From the NCBI RefSeq assembly GCF_024594815.1, contig NZ_JANJOU010000006.1:1-64000 (forward strand): 64,000 nt of DNA. The letters run 5' to 3'. The stretch's first letter is position 1. Every line of letters starts with the position of its first letter. The stretch is from Roseomonas populi (GTDB lineage Bacteria; Pseudomonadota; Alphaproteobacteria; Acetobacterales; Acetobacteraceae). The notes under the pieces are model-generated. The model was not told the DNA's origin. It saw nothing but the letters and a program-made list of their open reading frames with translations, and did not search any database. A program made the translations under genes and the position numbers. Of this stretch, positions 17,892 to 26,261 are shown one piece after another.

Positions 17892-19685
17892 ATGGCCCCA
17901 ACTGACCGACGCCTTCCCCCCGCCGCCGCGCCGGGCAATTCCGTGGCGGGGGCCGCCATGCTCGTCTCCGCGGCCATCGTCGTGGCGGCGCTGTATTTCG
18001 GGCGGGACGTGCTGGTGCCGCTGGTGCTGGCGGTGCTGCTGGCCTTCGTGCTGGCCCCCATTGCCCGGCTGCTGCAGCGCCTGGGGCTGCCCAAGGGCCT
18101 CGCCGTGCTGGCGGCCGTGCTCGCGGCCTTCGCCCTGATCGGCGCCATCATGGCGGCCATCGGGGCTCAGGGTGCGGATCTGGTAGCGGACATCCCGCGC
18201 TACGCGGCCACGCTGCGGGACAAGCTCGGTGCGCTGCAGGGCCTGGGTGACCTGCTGCGCCGGGCCGAGGGGCTGCTGGGAAGCCTCGGCATCGGCAGCC
18301 CGCTGGAACCGCCCGCCGCGCCGCCCGGCACCGTCGTCGTGGCGCCCGCCCCGCGGTCCGAGGCGGCGCTGCTGAACGTGCTGGGCTCGGTGCTGGGCCC
18401 CATCCTGCACCCGCTGGCGACTGCGGGCCTCGTCATCCTCTTCAGCATCCTCGTGCTGCTCTACCGGGAGGACCTGCGGGACCGGGCCATCCGCCTGGCC
18501 GGCGCGCGGGACCTGCACCGGACGATGACGGCGATGAACGACGCCGCCGCGCGCCTCTCCCGGCTCTTCCTAGCGCAGGTGGCGCTGAACGCGGGCTACG
18601 CGCTGATGGTCTCGGTCCTGCTCTGGGCCATCGGGCTGCCCAGCCCCCTGCTCTGGGGCATCCTGGCCGGGCTGATGCGCTTCGTCCCCTTCATCGGCAC
18701 GCCGATCGCCATTGCGCCGCCCCTGGTCCTGGCCCTGGCAGTGGACAGCGGCTGGTCGATGGCGGCGCTGGTGCTGGCGATGTTCATCCTCGGCGGCGCG
18801 GTGATGGGGCAGGTGCTGGAGCCGCTGCTCTTCGGCCGGCGCACCGGGCTTTCCCCTCTCTCCGTCGTGCTCTCGGCGAGTTTCTGGGCCTTCCTCTGGG
18901 GCCCGATCGGCCTGCTGATCGCGACGCCCCTGACGGTGGGGCTGGTGGTGCTGGGCCGCCACGTCCCACGCTTCGAGTTCTTCGACGTGCTGCTGGGCGA
19001 TCGCCCGCCGCTACAGCCGGAGGAGAGCTTCTATCAGCGCGCCCTGGACGGCGACGCGGACGGGCTGGTGGAGCAGGCGCGCGAGGTGCTGGACGAGCCC
19101 GGCGCGACGCTCGCGGCCTACGGCGACACCGTGGCGCTGCAAGGGCTGGTGCTGGCGCAGACCGATTGGTCGCGCGAGGCGCTGGAGCCCGAGCGGCTGG
19201 ATGTGATCCGCACCCAGGTCGGCACGCTGCTGGACGACCTCTCCGACCTCGGTCTGGCCGCCGAATCATCCCTTCCCGCCGCCTGGAGGGCTGAGGGCGC
19301 CGTGGTCTGCATCGCCGGGCGCGGCCCGCTGGACGAGCTGACGGCGCGGCTGGCCGGGCTGGTGCTGCACCGGGCCGGCCTGGGCGCGCGGGCGGAGCCG
19401 AGCGCGGTGCTGGAGACGGCCAACCTTTCACAACTGGACCCCGCGCTGGTCCGGCTGGTCTGCCTCTCCGTGCTGGAGGAGGGGAACAGCGTGGCAGGGC
19501 TGCGCTACTTCCTGCGCCGGATCGCGCGGCAGCTTCCCCAGGCGAAGGTGATCGTCGGGCTGTGGGACGCGCCGCCGGAAAGCCCCATGCTGGCCGCGCT
19601 GCGCGAGGAAGGGCCGGCGGACGCCATCGTCACCTCGCTCGGCGAGGCAGCCGCGCTCGGCGAGGCGATGGCCGCGCGCGGCTGA
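17892..19685 (+). CDS. AI-2E family transporter-like membrane protein with long C-terminal domain
   Basis: About 597 residues. The first 370 or so form the AI-2E (PF01594) membrane domain, with about eight TM segments and a soluble loop after the third. Recognisable pieces are LVPLVLAVLLAFVLAPIARLL and ILAGLMRFVPFIGTPIAIAPP. The last 220 residues are predicted soluble and Asp/Glu/Leu-rich (from FFDVLLGDRPPLQPEESFYQRAL); long versions of this family carry such an extension, whose function is unknown to me. Family members have been linked to autoinducer export and ion exchange, so the substrate is open. It is divergent from the hybrid kinase gene (158-base gap). The ATG at 17892 is taken; upstream GTGs are possible. 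Confidence 0.8.
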   Translation: MAPTDRRLPPAAAPGNSVAGAAMLVSAAIVVAALYFGRDVLVPLVLAVLLAFVLAPIARLLQRLGLPKGLAVLAAVLAAFALIGAIMAAIGAQGADLVADIPRYAATLRDKLGALQGLGDLLRRAEGLLGSLGIGSPLEPPAAPPGTVVVAPAPRSEAALLNVLGSVLGPILHPLATAGLVILFSILVLLYREDLRDRAIRLAGARDLHRTMTAMNDAAARLSRLFLAQVALNAGYALMVSVLLWAIGLPSPLLWGILAGLMRFVPFIGTPIAIAPPLVLALAVDSGWSMAALVLAMFILGGAVMGQVLEPLLFGRRTGLSPLSVVLSASFWAFLWGPIGLLIATPLTVGLVVLGRHVPRFEFFDVLLGDRPPLQPEESFYQRALDGDADGLVEQAREVLDEPGATLAAYGDTVALQGLVLAQTDWSREALEPERLDVIRTQVGTLLDDLSDLGLAAESSLPAAWRAEGAVVCIAGRGPLDELTARLAGLVLHRAGLGARAEPSAVLETANLSQLDPALVRLVCLSVLEEGNSVAGLRYFLRRIARQLPQAKVIVGLWDAPPESPMLAALREEGPADAIVTSLGEAAALGEAMAARG

Positions 19686-19756
19686 GTCTTTGCGGTATCC
19701 TCCAGCCGCGCGCCTCGTCTAGCCTCCCCTCCGCAGCAGGGATGAGGGCGCGGATC

Positions 19757-21349
19757 ATGGCCGGTGGCACTCCCGTTTCGCGTCGGGTCCTCCTGGCGGG
19801 GCTTCCCCTTGCCCTGACAGCGCAGGGTCAGGCGCCCGCCCCGGGGCAGTCCCTCACCATCGGCGTCGGCACGCCGCCGACCTCGGTGGACCCGCACTTT
19901 CATAACAATGGCCCGAACAACTCGCTCACCATGCACATCTTCGACCGGCTGGTGGACCGCGACGCGCGGGCGCGGCCAGTGCCGGGGCTGGCGGAGAGCT
20001 GGCGCGTGGTCGCCGACACGGAATGGGAGTTCCGGCTGCGCCGCGGCGTGAAGTGGCATGACGGCCGTGACTTCACGGCCGACGACGTCGTCTTCACCTT
20101 CGCCCGCGTGCCAGAGGTGGCGAACAGCCCGGGCGGGTTCGGCGGCTTCCTTCGCCAGGTGGCGCGGGTGGAAGTGGCGGACCCGCACACCCTCCGCATC
20201 CACACGAAGCAGCCGCACCCGCTGCTACCGGTGGACCTAACGCAGATCAGCATCATCGCCCGCCACGTGAACGGCACGGCGACGGAGGACTACAACTCCG
20301 GCAAGGCCGCCATCGGCACGGGCCCTTACCGCCTCGTCTCCTACGCCTCCGGCGATCGCGCCGTGCTGGCGCGAAACGACGCGTGGTGGAGCGGAGCGGA
20401 GCCCTGGGCGGTGGTGAACTACCGCTTCCTGGCGAACGACGCCTCGCGCACCGCCGCGCTGCTCTCCGGCGACGTGGACCTGATCGACCAGATCCCGACG
20501 AGCGACTTGGCGAAGCTGAAGCGCGACCCTCGCGTGGCCGTCTCCGAGATCGCCAGCCTGCGGACGATGTTCATGGCGCCCGTGCATTCGCCGGAGGGCG
20601 GCAGCGCGCAGGTGGCGGACAACAGCGGCGCACCCTTGCCGCGCAACCCCTTCCTCGACCTCCGCGTGCGCCGGGCACTCTCCATGGCGATCAACCGCGA
20701 GGCGCTGGTGGAGCGGGTGATGGAGGGCGCGGCCGAGCCCACCGGCCAGTGGCTGCCGCGCGAGGCCTTTGGCTACAACCCCGATGTGAAGCCCGACACC
20801 TTCGATCCGGACGGAGCGAAGCGCCTGCTGGCCGAGGCAGGATTCCCGCAGGGCTTCCGGCTGGTAATCGCGACGCCAAACGACCGCTGGCCGAATGATT
20901 CAAGGCTGGCCCAGGCTGTGGCGCAGATGTGGACGCGCATCGGCGTGCGGACCACGGTGGATTCGATGCCCTACGCCGCCTTCGTGCCGCGGCGCACGCG
21001 CTTCGAGTTCCCGATGCAGATGGCGGCCTGGGGCAGTTCCACCGGCGAGGCGACGAACTACCTCATCAACATCATCGGCACGCCGAACCGGCAGAAGCTG
21101 ACCGGATCTAACAACATGTGGCGCTACTCCGACGCGATGCTGGACGAGATGGTGGCGCGCGCCTCCGCCACCATGGACGATGCTGGCCGCGAGGCCCTGC
21201 TGCGCGAGGCGGTGGCCCGCTACGCGCAGCAGGTGCCCTACATCCAGCTCCTGCAGCTCACTAACACCTGGGCGTTCCGGCGCGGGCTTCGGCACGACCC
21301 GCGCATGGACGAGCGGACGATCGCCATGGGGGTGCGGGCGGAGGCGTGA
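19757..21349 (+). CDS. ABC transporter substrate-binding protein, family 5 (peptide/opine/nickel type)
   Basis: A 530-residue periplasmic binding protein. It has a short signal peptide (VSRRVLLAGLPLALTAQG) and then the family-5 pattern: TSVDPHFHNNGPNN, LAESWRVVADTEWEFRLRRGVKWHDGRDFTADDVVFTF (in part), GTGPYRL and LDLRVRRALSMAINREALV. The ATG at 19757 follows GAGG by 9 bases; an ATG at 19742 has no suitable site. No permease or ATPase gene lies next to it, so it is an orphan that must work with a transporter elsewhere. It converges with an amidase gene whose stop lies only 7 bases away, and the amidase could act on the imported amide or peptide (inference). Confidence 0.88.
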   Translation: MAGGTPVSRRVLLAGLPLALTAQGQAPAPGQSLTIGVGTPPTSVDPHFHNNGPNNSLTMHIFDRLVDRDARARPVPGLAESWRVVADTEWEFRLRRGVKWHDGRDFTADDVVFTFARVPEVANSPGGFGGFLRQVARVEVADPHTLRIHTKQPHPLLPVDLTQISIIARHVNGTATEDYNSGKAAIGTGPYRLVSYASGDRAVLARNDAWWSGAEPWAVVNYRFLANDASRTAALLSGDVDLIDQIPTSDLAKLKRDPRVAVSEIASLRTMFMAPVHSPEGGSAQVADNSGAPLPRNPFLDLRVRRALSMAINREALVERVMEGAAEPTGQWLPREAFGYNPDVKPDTFDPDGAKRLLAEAGFPQGFRLVIATPNDRWPNDSRLAQAVAQMWTRIGVRTTVDSMPYAAFVPRRTRFEFPMQMAAWGSSTGEATNYLINIIGTPNRQKLTGSNNMWRYSDAMLDEMVARASATMDDAGREALLREAVARYAQQVPYIQLLQLTNTWAFRRGLRHDPRMDERTIAMGVRAEA

Positions 21350-21356
21350 CCCGCCG

Positions 21357-22754
21357 TCACACGACCACGGGCTTCACCTTCTCCAGCATCCAGCGCGCAA
21401 AGCCGGTCACGCGGGCGTCCATGTGGGGATGGCCGATGATCTGCACCCCCATGGGCAGGCCGCGCACGGCCGTCATCGGCACGGTGACGCAGGGCACGCC
21501 GAGCGCCGACGTGGCCGCGTTGTAGACGATGTCGCCGGTCGGCCGGGGCGCCAGCGGCTCGCCGGGCTTGTCACCTTCCCACACAGGCGCAGGGCCGGGC
21601 GAGGCCGGGGCGATCAGCGCGTCGCCCAGGGGCGCGAGGTCCGCCAGCGCGCGCCGCATGGCCTCGCGCTGGATGAGGCGGGCGCGGTATTCGTCCAGCG
21701 TCATCGCCATGCCGCGCGCGTGGCGGGCGAGGAACCGCTGGCTCACGCCCTCCGGGCTGGCCTCGATCAGGTTCTGCTGGCTCCAGCGCGTCTCGAAGCC
21801 GCAGAGGTCGTTCGTCATCGCCTTGGCGTCGGCAATGGTGCGCTCGAAGGCCTCGATCGCCGGGGCGTCGGCGCGGGTGAGGATCTCGACGCCGGCCGAG
21901 CGAAGGTTCTCCAGCACCCCCTGGAACGCCTGGCGGGATTCCTCGTCCAGGACAGCCCAGCCCTCCGCCTCCATGACGATCAGGCGCGTGGGCTTGCTGG
22001 CGACGGGCGGCGTGTTCGGCCCGAAGAGCGAGGGCGCCCCCGGATCACCCCCGGCACGGGTCGCGATGACCTTCGCGACCAGCCACATGTCCTGGATGGA
22101 GCCGGCATGAACGCCAGCGGTGCTCTGGGACAGGCCCTGGCGCTCGCCGCGGTTGATGGCGCCCTGGGTCGGCTTCAGGGCAACGTTCCCGCAATAGGAG
22201 GCGGGCCGGATGATGGAGCCGCCCACCTGCGTCCCGATGGCCGCCGGCACCATGCGGGCGCCCACCGCGGCCGCCGAGCCGGAGGAGGAGCCGCCGGGCG
22301 TGTGGCGGGGATCGAAGGGGTTGGTGGTCGGGCCGGGGTGGCCCTGACCCATTTCCGTCGTCACCGTCTTGCCCAGGACCACCGCGCCGGCATCCCGCAG
22401 GGCGCGGATCATGGCGCTGTCGCGCTTCGGGAAGTTCCCGCGATAGGCCTCGCAGCCCATCTGGGTCGGCATGTCCCGGGTTTCGATCAGGTCCTTGATG
22501 CCGATCGGCATGCCGTCGATGGGGGAGAGCGGGGTGCCGGCCTTCCAGCGGGCCTCGCTGGCATCGGCCGCCTCGCGAGCACCCGCCTCGTTGATCACGA
22601 CCCAGGCCTTCACCCCGGGCTCGCGCTCCGCGATGGCCTCCAGGCAGCGCTCCAGGTAGGCGCGCGGCGAGTCCTTGCCCTTCGCGAAGGCGGCCGCCGC
22701 GTCGTGGAAGGTGAGTTGCCGGTGCGTATCGGGCCGGTAGCCGGCCCCGCTCAT
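21357..22754 (-). CDS. Amidase, amidase-signature (AS) family
   Basis: About 465 residues. It should hydrolyse an amide to acid and ammonia using the Ser-cisSer-Lys triad. Visible are K87 (GIKDL), the Ser cluster HTPGGSSSGSAAAV (about 151-164) and the nucleophile S180 (GTQVGGSIIRPA). The C-terminus (GDIVYNAATSALGVPCVTVPM) fits the family. It is not a GatA of a GatCAB operon, as no gatB or gatC is present. I take the ATG at 22754; an upstream ATG at 22790 adds 12 residues. The substrate is unknown. It converges with an orphan binding protein gene. Confidence 0.88.
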   Translation of the reverse strand: MSGAGYRPDTHRQLTFHDAAAAFAKGKDSPRAYLERCLEAIAEREPGVKAWVVINEAGAREAADASEARWKAGTPLSPIDGMPIGIKDLIETRDMPTQMGCEAYRGNFPKRDSAMIRALRDAGAVVLGKTVTTEMGQGHPGPTTNPFDPRHTPGGSSSGSAAAVGARMVPAAIGTQVGGSIIRPASYCGNVALKPTQGAINRGERQGLSQSTAGVHAGSIQDMWLVAKVIATRAGGDPGAPSLFGPNTPPVASKPTRLIVMEAEGWAVLDEESRQAFQGVLENLRSAGVEILTRADAPAIEAFERTIADAKAMTNDLCGFETRWSQQNLIEASPEGVSQRFLARHARGMAMTLDEYRARLIQREAMRRALADLAPLGDALIAPASPGPAPVWEGDKPGEPLAPRPTGDIVYNAATSALGVPCVTVPMTAVRGLPMGVQIIGHPHMDARVTGFARWMLEKVKPVVV

Positions 22755-22825
22755 GCCATCCACGCCTGTTCTCCCGCTGCCAGCCGGCATTGGGAACCGG
22801 CGGCGCGGCCCTGTCCAGCGGGAAG

Positions 22826-22853
22826 GCGCCGCCCCTGGGTGCGGGGGCGGCGC
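22826..22853 (-). terminator. Terminator-like hairpin after the DUF3597 gene
   Basis: A 10-bp stem (GCGCCGCCCC with GGGGCGGCGC) and 8-base loop begin 7 bases past the DUF3597 stop on the minus strand. No U run follows. Confidence 0.5.
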
Positions 22854-22859
22854 GGCCGT

Positions 22860-23336
22860 TCAGCCCTTCAGGCTGTCCGGCACCTTGCCGCCGTTCTCCG
22901 CCAGCTTCTGCATGACCTGCTTGTGCAGCCAGATGTTCATGCTGGCGGAATCATCGGTGCTGCCAGTGTAGCCCAGCTCCTGCGCCAGCTCCTTGCGGGC
23001 GCCGAGGCCGCTGTCGAGGTTCAACAGCTTCATCAGGTCCACGATGGAGGTCTGCCAGTTCAGCTTCTGCGGGTTCTTGGAGGCCATGTCCGTCAGCACG
23101 GCCTCCACGTCCACCGGCTGGGCGGGCGCGGCGCCGGCGCTGGGGGTGGCGGCGGGCGTGGCCGGGGCGGCACCGGGCATGGGCGCCGTCATGCTGCCCG
23201 GGGCCGGGCCGCCAGGCGCCGCGCCGGTCGGGTCGGAGGCGCTGCCGCCCGGCATGGTGCCGATGCCGCCCGGCGACGGCTGGGCCGCGGCCGGGTGGCC
23301 GAAGATCTTGCCCATGATGTCACGGAAGATGCTCAT
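22860..23336 (-). CDS. DUF3597 domain protein
   Basis: A 158-residue protein of unknown function. It starts with the typical MSIFRDIMGKIFGH segment, has a low-complexity Pro/Gly/Ala linker (about residues 15-75), and ends with a conserved globular domain. That domain (VDVEAVLTDMASKNPQKLNW to the C-terminus) is the region defining DUF3597. The start is fixed by an AGGAG site 6 bases before the ATG. There is no signal peptide. A terminator-like hairpin follows, and the gene lies 82 bases downstream of the Lrp-type regulator, so it may be expressed alone. DUF3597 proteins are common in Proteobacteria without an assigned role. Confidence 0.8.
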   Translation of the reverse strand: MSIFRDIMGKIFGHPAAAQPSPGGIGTMPGGSASDPTGAAPGGPAPGSMTAPMPGAAPATPAATPSAGAAPAQPVDVEAVLTDMASKNPQKLNWQTSIVDLMKLLNLDSGLGARKELAQELGYTGSTDDSASMNIWLHKQVMQKLAENGGKVPDSLKG

Positions 23337-23418
23337 GCGGGGCTCCTGCAATCCTGTGGATGCCCGCACAACGGCCCGCGAGGGCCGGGGTTGTCCCCCC
23401 TCGCCGCCCATCCCGTTC

Positions 23419-23928
23419 CTATCCCTGGGGCAGCTCCTCCAGATCCCGCCCCGCACGATCCCGGAAGTTGGCACGGTGCAGGGGATAGGCGGTGGTGTAC
23501 TTCAGCTGCTCCATGGCGAAGCGCGAGGTGACGTTGCGCATCGGCACGGCCTGGATCAGGCGCTTGTAGAAGGCGTCGAACTCGGCCATCCCCGTCACGG
23601 CCACGCGGAGCATGTAGTCCACCTCCCCGGCCATGCGGTGCGCCTCCATCACCTCGGGCATGGCGCCGATGGCGCGGGTGAAGCTTTCCAGCCAATCCGG
23701 CGTGTGGTCGCCCGCCTCGATCGCGACATAGACGATCAGGCCAACGCCGATCTTCTCCGGATCCACCAGCGCCACGCGCCGGGTGATGACGCCGTTCCCC
23801 TCCAGCTTCTGAACGCGCTTCCAACAGGGGGTGGGCGAAAGGCCGACCCGGTCGGCGAGCTGTGCCACGGAAAGCGTGGCGTCGGCCTGCAGCAGGCCGA
23901 CGATCTTGCGGTCGATCTCGTCCATCAT
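23419..23928 (-). CDS. Lrp/AsnC-family transcriptional regulator
   Basis: A 169-residue regulator. The N-terminal HTH (MDEIDRKIVGLLQADATLSVAQLADRVGLSPTPCWKRVQKLE) has the family's invariant S-T-P-C-W-x-R helix. The C-terminal RAM/ligand-binding domain (about residues 62-145) shows the usual EVMEAHRMAGEVDYMLRV pattern. Family members form octamers and sense amino acids or related ligands. The gene follows the organosulfur operon on the same strand across a 39-base gap that contains a hairpin. It may either respond to products of that operon or be unrelated. Two adjacent ATGs (MM) leave the start uncertain by one codon. Confidence 0.92.
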   Translation of the reverse strand: MMDEIDRKIVGLLQADATLSVAQLADRVGLSPTPCWKRVQKLEGNGVITRRVALVDPEKIGVGLIVYVAIEAGDHTPDWLESFTRAIGAMPEVMEAHRMAGEVDYMLRVAVTGMAEFDAFYKRLIQAVPMRNVTSRFAMEQLKYTTAYPLHRANFRDRAGRDLEELPQG

Positions 23929-23939
23929 CGCGCCCGTCC

Positions 23940-23959
23940 GGCGGGGCCCCTGCCCCGCC
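23940..23959 (-). terminator. Hairpin at the end of the organosulfur operon
   Basis: A 7-bp perfect stem (GGCGGGG/CCCCGCC) with a 6-base loop lies 8 bases after the cupin stop and just before the Lrp-type start. It could end the nine-gene operon or act as a leader hairpin of the regulator gene. No U run. Confidence 0.4.
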
Positions 23960-23967
23960 CGTACCCG

Positions 23968-24483
23968 TCAGACAGGCTTCTTGCCCGGCATGGCGGCCGA
24001 GCTGACATTCACCCACTCCGGCGTCTCGGCCACTTCGATGTCCGGCAGGTTCACCACGACCTCCTCAACGCCGCTGCGGACGAGCGCGCAATGCAGCACC
24101 TCGGTCGCGGAGGCGTTGATCTCCTGGTGCGGAACATAGGGCGGCACGAGGAAGAAATCGCCCGCCTTGGCTTCCGTGATGAACTCCAGCCGGTCGCCCC
24201 AGCGCATGTGGGCGGTGCCGGAGATGATGTAGATCACGCTCTCCAGCTCGCCATGGTGATGCGGACCGGTCTGGGAACCAGCCTCGATCCGGTTGGTGCC
24301 AGCCCAGAGGTGGGTGGAGCCGGTGCGGCTGCCCGAGATGGCCACTTCGCGGTTCATGCCGAGCGTCTCGGGCGTGTCGCAGCTCCGGTCGGCCTTCGAG
24401 ACGTGGCGGATGCCCTTGTTGCGCCAGTCGTAGCCGGCGGCCGGGCCGCTGTTCTGCTGCTTGGTGATGCTGCCGTCGGGCAT
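23968..24483 (-). CDS. Cupin-domain protein
   Basis: A 171-residue single-domain cupin, last gene of the organosulfur operon. The metal-binding motif 1 is seen as GPHHHGELESVIYIISGTAHMRWG (G-x-H-x-H-x-E form), followed by motif 2 PPYVPHQEINAS. A GAGGAG ribosome site precedes the ATG at 24483. Cupins in such operons may be small dioxygenases, isomerases or ligand-binding proteins; the exact role is unknown. It begins 19 bases after the stop of the third binding-protein gene, consistent with one transcript. Confidence 0.85.
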   Translation of the reverse strand: MPDGSITKQQNSGPAAGYDWRNKGIRHVSKADRSCDTPETLGMNREVAISGSRTGSTHLWAGTNRIEAGSQTGPHHHGELESVIYIISGTAHMRWGDRLEFITEAKAGDFFLVPPYVPHQEINASATEVLHCALVRSGVEEVVVNLPDIEVAETPEWVNVSSAAMPGKKPV

Positions 24484-24502
24484 GTCGATACTCCTCGTGT
24501 GA

Positions 24503-25447
24503 TCAGGCGGCGAAGATGGCCGCATTGAAGCCCGGATCGAAGGCCGGCGCCACACGGTGCGCGCGGGGGATCACCTTCAAATTGGCGAAGAAGTCGCTGA
24601 CGCGCTGCTGCGCCGCAACAACGCTATCATCGATCGGCACGGTCCGGGTGGAGGCGACGGTCACCACCTCCCGGCCCACCGGCAGGGGGAACCCCGTGCC
24701 GGCGCTCCACACCTTCGCCTGCTCCTCCGGGTTCGCCAGCCCCCATTCCCGGGCACGGTGAAGGCGGCGGAGGAAGTCGGCCAGGATCTCGCGCTTGCCC
24801 TTGATGGCCGTGTCGGAGGCCATCTGGTAGCTCTGCCCGCTCATCAGGCCGTTGCCGCCGTTCACGATCTCCCGCGCCCCGTCCCCGATCTTGGCGAGGG
24901 CGATGTAGGGGCCCCAGGTCGCCCATCCGTCCACGGAGCCATTGGCCATGGCGGCCTTGGCCGCGTCTGGCGCGATGAAGGCGAAGCGCACGGAATCCAG
25001 CGGCAGCTTCTCCCGCTCCAGCGCGGCCAGGGTGAGGAAGTGGCCGGTCTGCCCGCGCAGTGTGGCGATCGTCTTGCCGCGCAGGTCGGCCACCGTGCGG
25101 ATGGAGGAGGTTCCCGGTACGACGAGGGCCGTGACCTCCCCGCCGGAGCGGACGGCGGAGACGGCCTTCCCCTCAATCCCCGCCGCGACGGCGGAGGTGA
25201 AGGGCGCGTCGCCGATGCCGCCCGTGTCGATGGCGCCGGCGTTCAGCGCCTCCAGCAGCATCGGCGCCCCGGCGAACTGGGACCATTCCACCCGATAGGG
25301 CGTGCCGCCCAGGACGCCCGCAGCCTCCATGAGGGGCTGGATGCCGCCGCGCTGGTCGCCCACGCGCAGAGAGGCCGCCTGTGCCCACGCCGGGCCGATG
25401 ATGGCGGGCGCCGCGAGGAGCCCACCGAGAAGGATGCGCCGCTGCAT
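24503..25447 (-). CDS. ABC transporter substrate-binding protein, SsuA/NrtA type (third copy)
   Basis: A 314-residue periplasmic protein with a signal peptide (MQRRILLGGLLAAPAIIGPAWA). The family pattern follows: LRVGDQRGGIQPLMEAAG, the LLEALNAGAIDTGGIGDAPF ligand segment, VADLRGKTIATLRGQTGHF and VDGWATWGPY. Its closest relatives in the window are two paralogues in the same operon (26258-27208 and 29478-30422), all served by a single permease and ATPase. It starts 4 bases after the aldolase-type gene stop. The likely ligand is an organosulfur compound, inferred from the neighbouring SsuD-like and SfnB-like enzymes. Confidence 0.88.
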   Translation of the reverse strand: MQRRILLGGLLAAPAIIGPAWAQAASLRVGDQRGGIQPLMEAAGVLGGTPYRVEWSQFAGAPMLLEALNAGAIDTGGIGDAPFTSAVAAGIEGKAVSAVRSGGEVTALVVPGTSSIRTVADLRGKTIATLRGQTGHFLTLAALEREKLPLDSVRFAFIAPDAAKAAMANGSVDGWATWGPYIALAKIGDGAREIVNGGNGLMSGQSYQMASDTAIKGKREILADFLRRLHRAREWGLANPEEQAKVWSAGTGFPLPVGREVVTVASTRTVPIDDSVVAAQQRVSDFFANLKVIPRAHRVAPAFDPGFNAAIFAA

Positions 25448-25451
25448 CGGC

Positions 25452-26261
25452 CTAATCCAGAAGGTCGGGTTCGAGCGCGGTGATCGAGGCGTAGAGCGGC
25501 TGGAAGGAGAGCAGCCCACCCTTCTGCGACCCGACCTGGGAATGGGTCAGCTTCGCCACATCGTGCGGGATGGGGCGGGGCTTGCCGGCGGCCTCGGCCA
25601 GAAGCTGGGCCCGGGCGGCATTGTCCATCGACAGGTAGTACCAGGCGGTGGACTCCACCGAGTGCCCGACGGTCAGGATGCCGTGGTTCAGCAGGATCAC
25701 CGCCTTCTTGTCCCCGAGCGCGGCGCCGATGCGCTCGCCCTCCGAGGTGTCCAGCACCACGCCGGTGAAGTCGTCGAAGAGGGCGTGGTCCTCGTAGAAG
25801 GCGCAGCTGTCCTGGCTGATCGGGTCCAGCAGCCGGTTCAGCGAGGCCCAGGCCTTGCCGTAGGTGGAGTGCGTATGCGCCGCCGCCACCACGTCCGGCC
25901 GCGCCTTGTGCAGGGCGGCGTGGATGGCGAAGGCGGCGCGGTTCACGGGCTGGCTGCCATGCACCACCTCGCCATGGTGGTTCACGCGGATCAGGTCGGA
26001 GACGCGGATCTGCGAGAAGTGGCGGCCGAGCGGATTCACCCAGAACTCATCGGGGAACTCCGGGTCGCGCGCGGTGACGTGGCCGGCCAGTCCCTGGTCG
26101 AAGCCCGCGCGCGCGAAGAGCCGGAAGGTGGCGGCCAGGCGCTGCTTGCGGTGCAGCCGCTCCTCCTCGACCGTCCGCGCCGGCTCTCCGTTGCGGAGCA
26201 GGTCGCCGAAGTCCTGGATGTTGGCATCCGTGCCGGACGCGATGCGGGTGATCTGGTTCAT
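25452..26261 (-). CDS. Class II aldolase/adducin-family protein
   Basis: A 269-residue protein with the class II aldolase/adducin fold. The zinc site is recognisable from AAAHTHSTYGKAW (His pair) and the later LLNHGILTVGHSV (third His), with the N-terminal LAGHVTARDPE matching the family's GNxS-type substrate loop in altered form. Family members cleave phospho-sugars or related hydroxy acids, but no sugar kinase is nearby. It overlaps the upstream binding-protein gene by four bases (ATGA), so it is translated in the organosulfur operon. It might process the carbon skeleton left after C-S cleavage; that is inference. Confidence 0.85.
   Translation of the reverse strand: MNQITRIASGTDANIQDFGDLLRNGEPARTVEEERLHRKQRLAATFRLFARAGFDQGLAGHVTARDPEFPDEFWVNPLGRHFSQIRVSDLIRVNHHGEVVHGSQPVNRAAFAIHAALHKARPDVVAAAHTHSTYGKAWASLNRLLDPISQDSCAFYEDHALFDDFTGVVLDTSEGERIGAALGDKKAVILLNHGILTVGHSVESTAWYYLSMDNAARAQLLAEAAGKPRPIPHDVAKLTHSQVGSQKGGLLSFQPLYASITALEPDLLD

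Noticed and set aside
22652-22790. Upstream ATG of the amidase at 22790
   Set aside because: The added residues are not family-like; the ATG at 22754 gives a usual N-terminus. The difference is 12 residues only.
21180-23531. A 783-codon plus-strand frame over the amidase and DUF3597 genes
   Set aside because: Low-complexity Ala/Gly/Arg/His translation; the minus-strand genes have motifs and ribosome sites.
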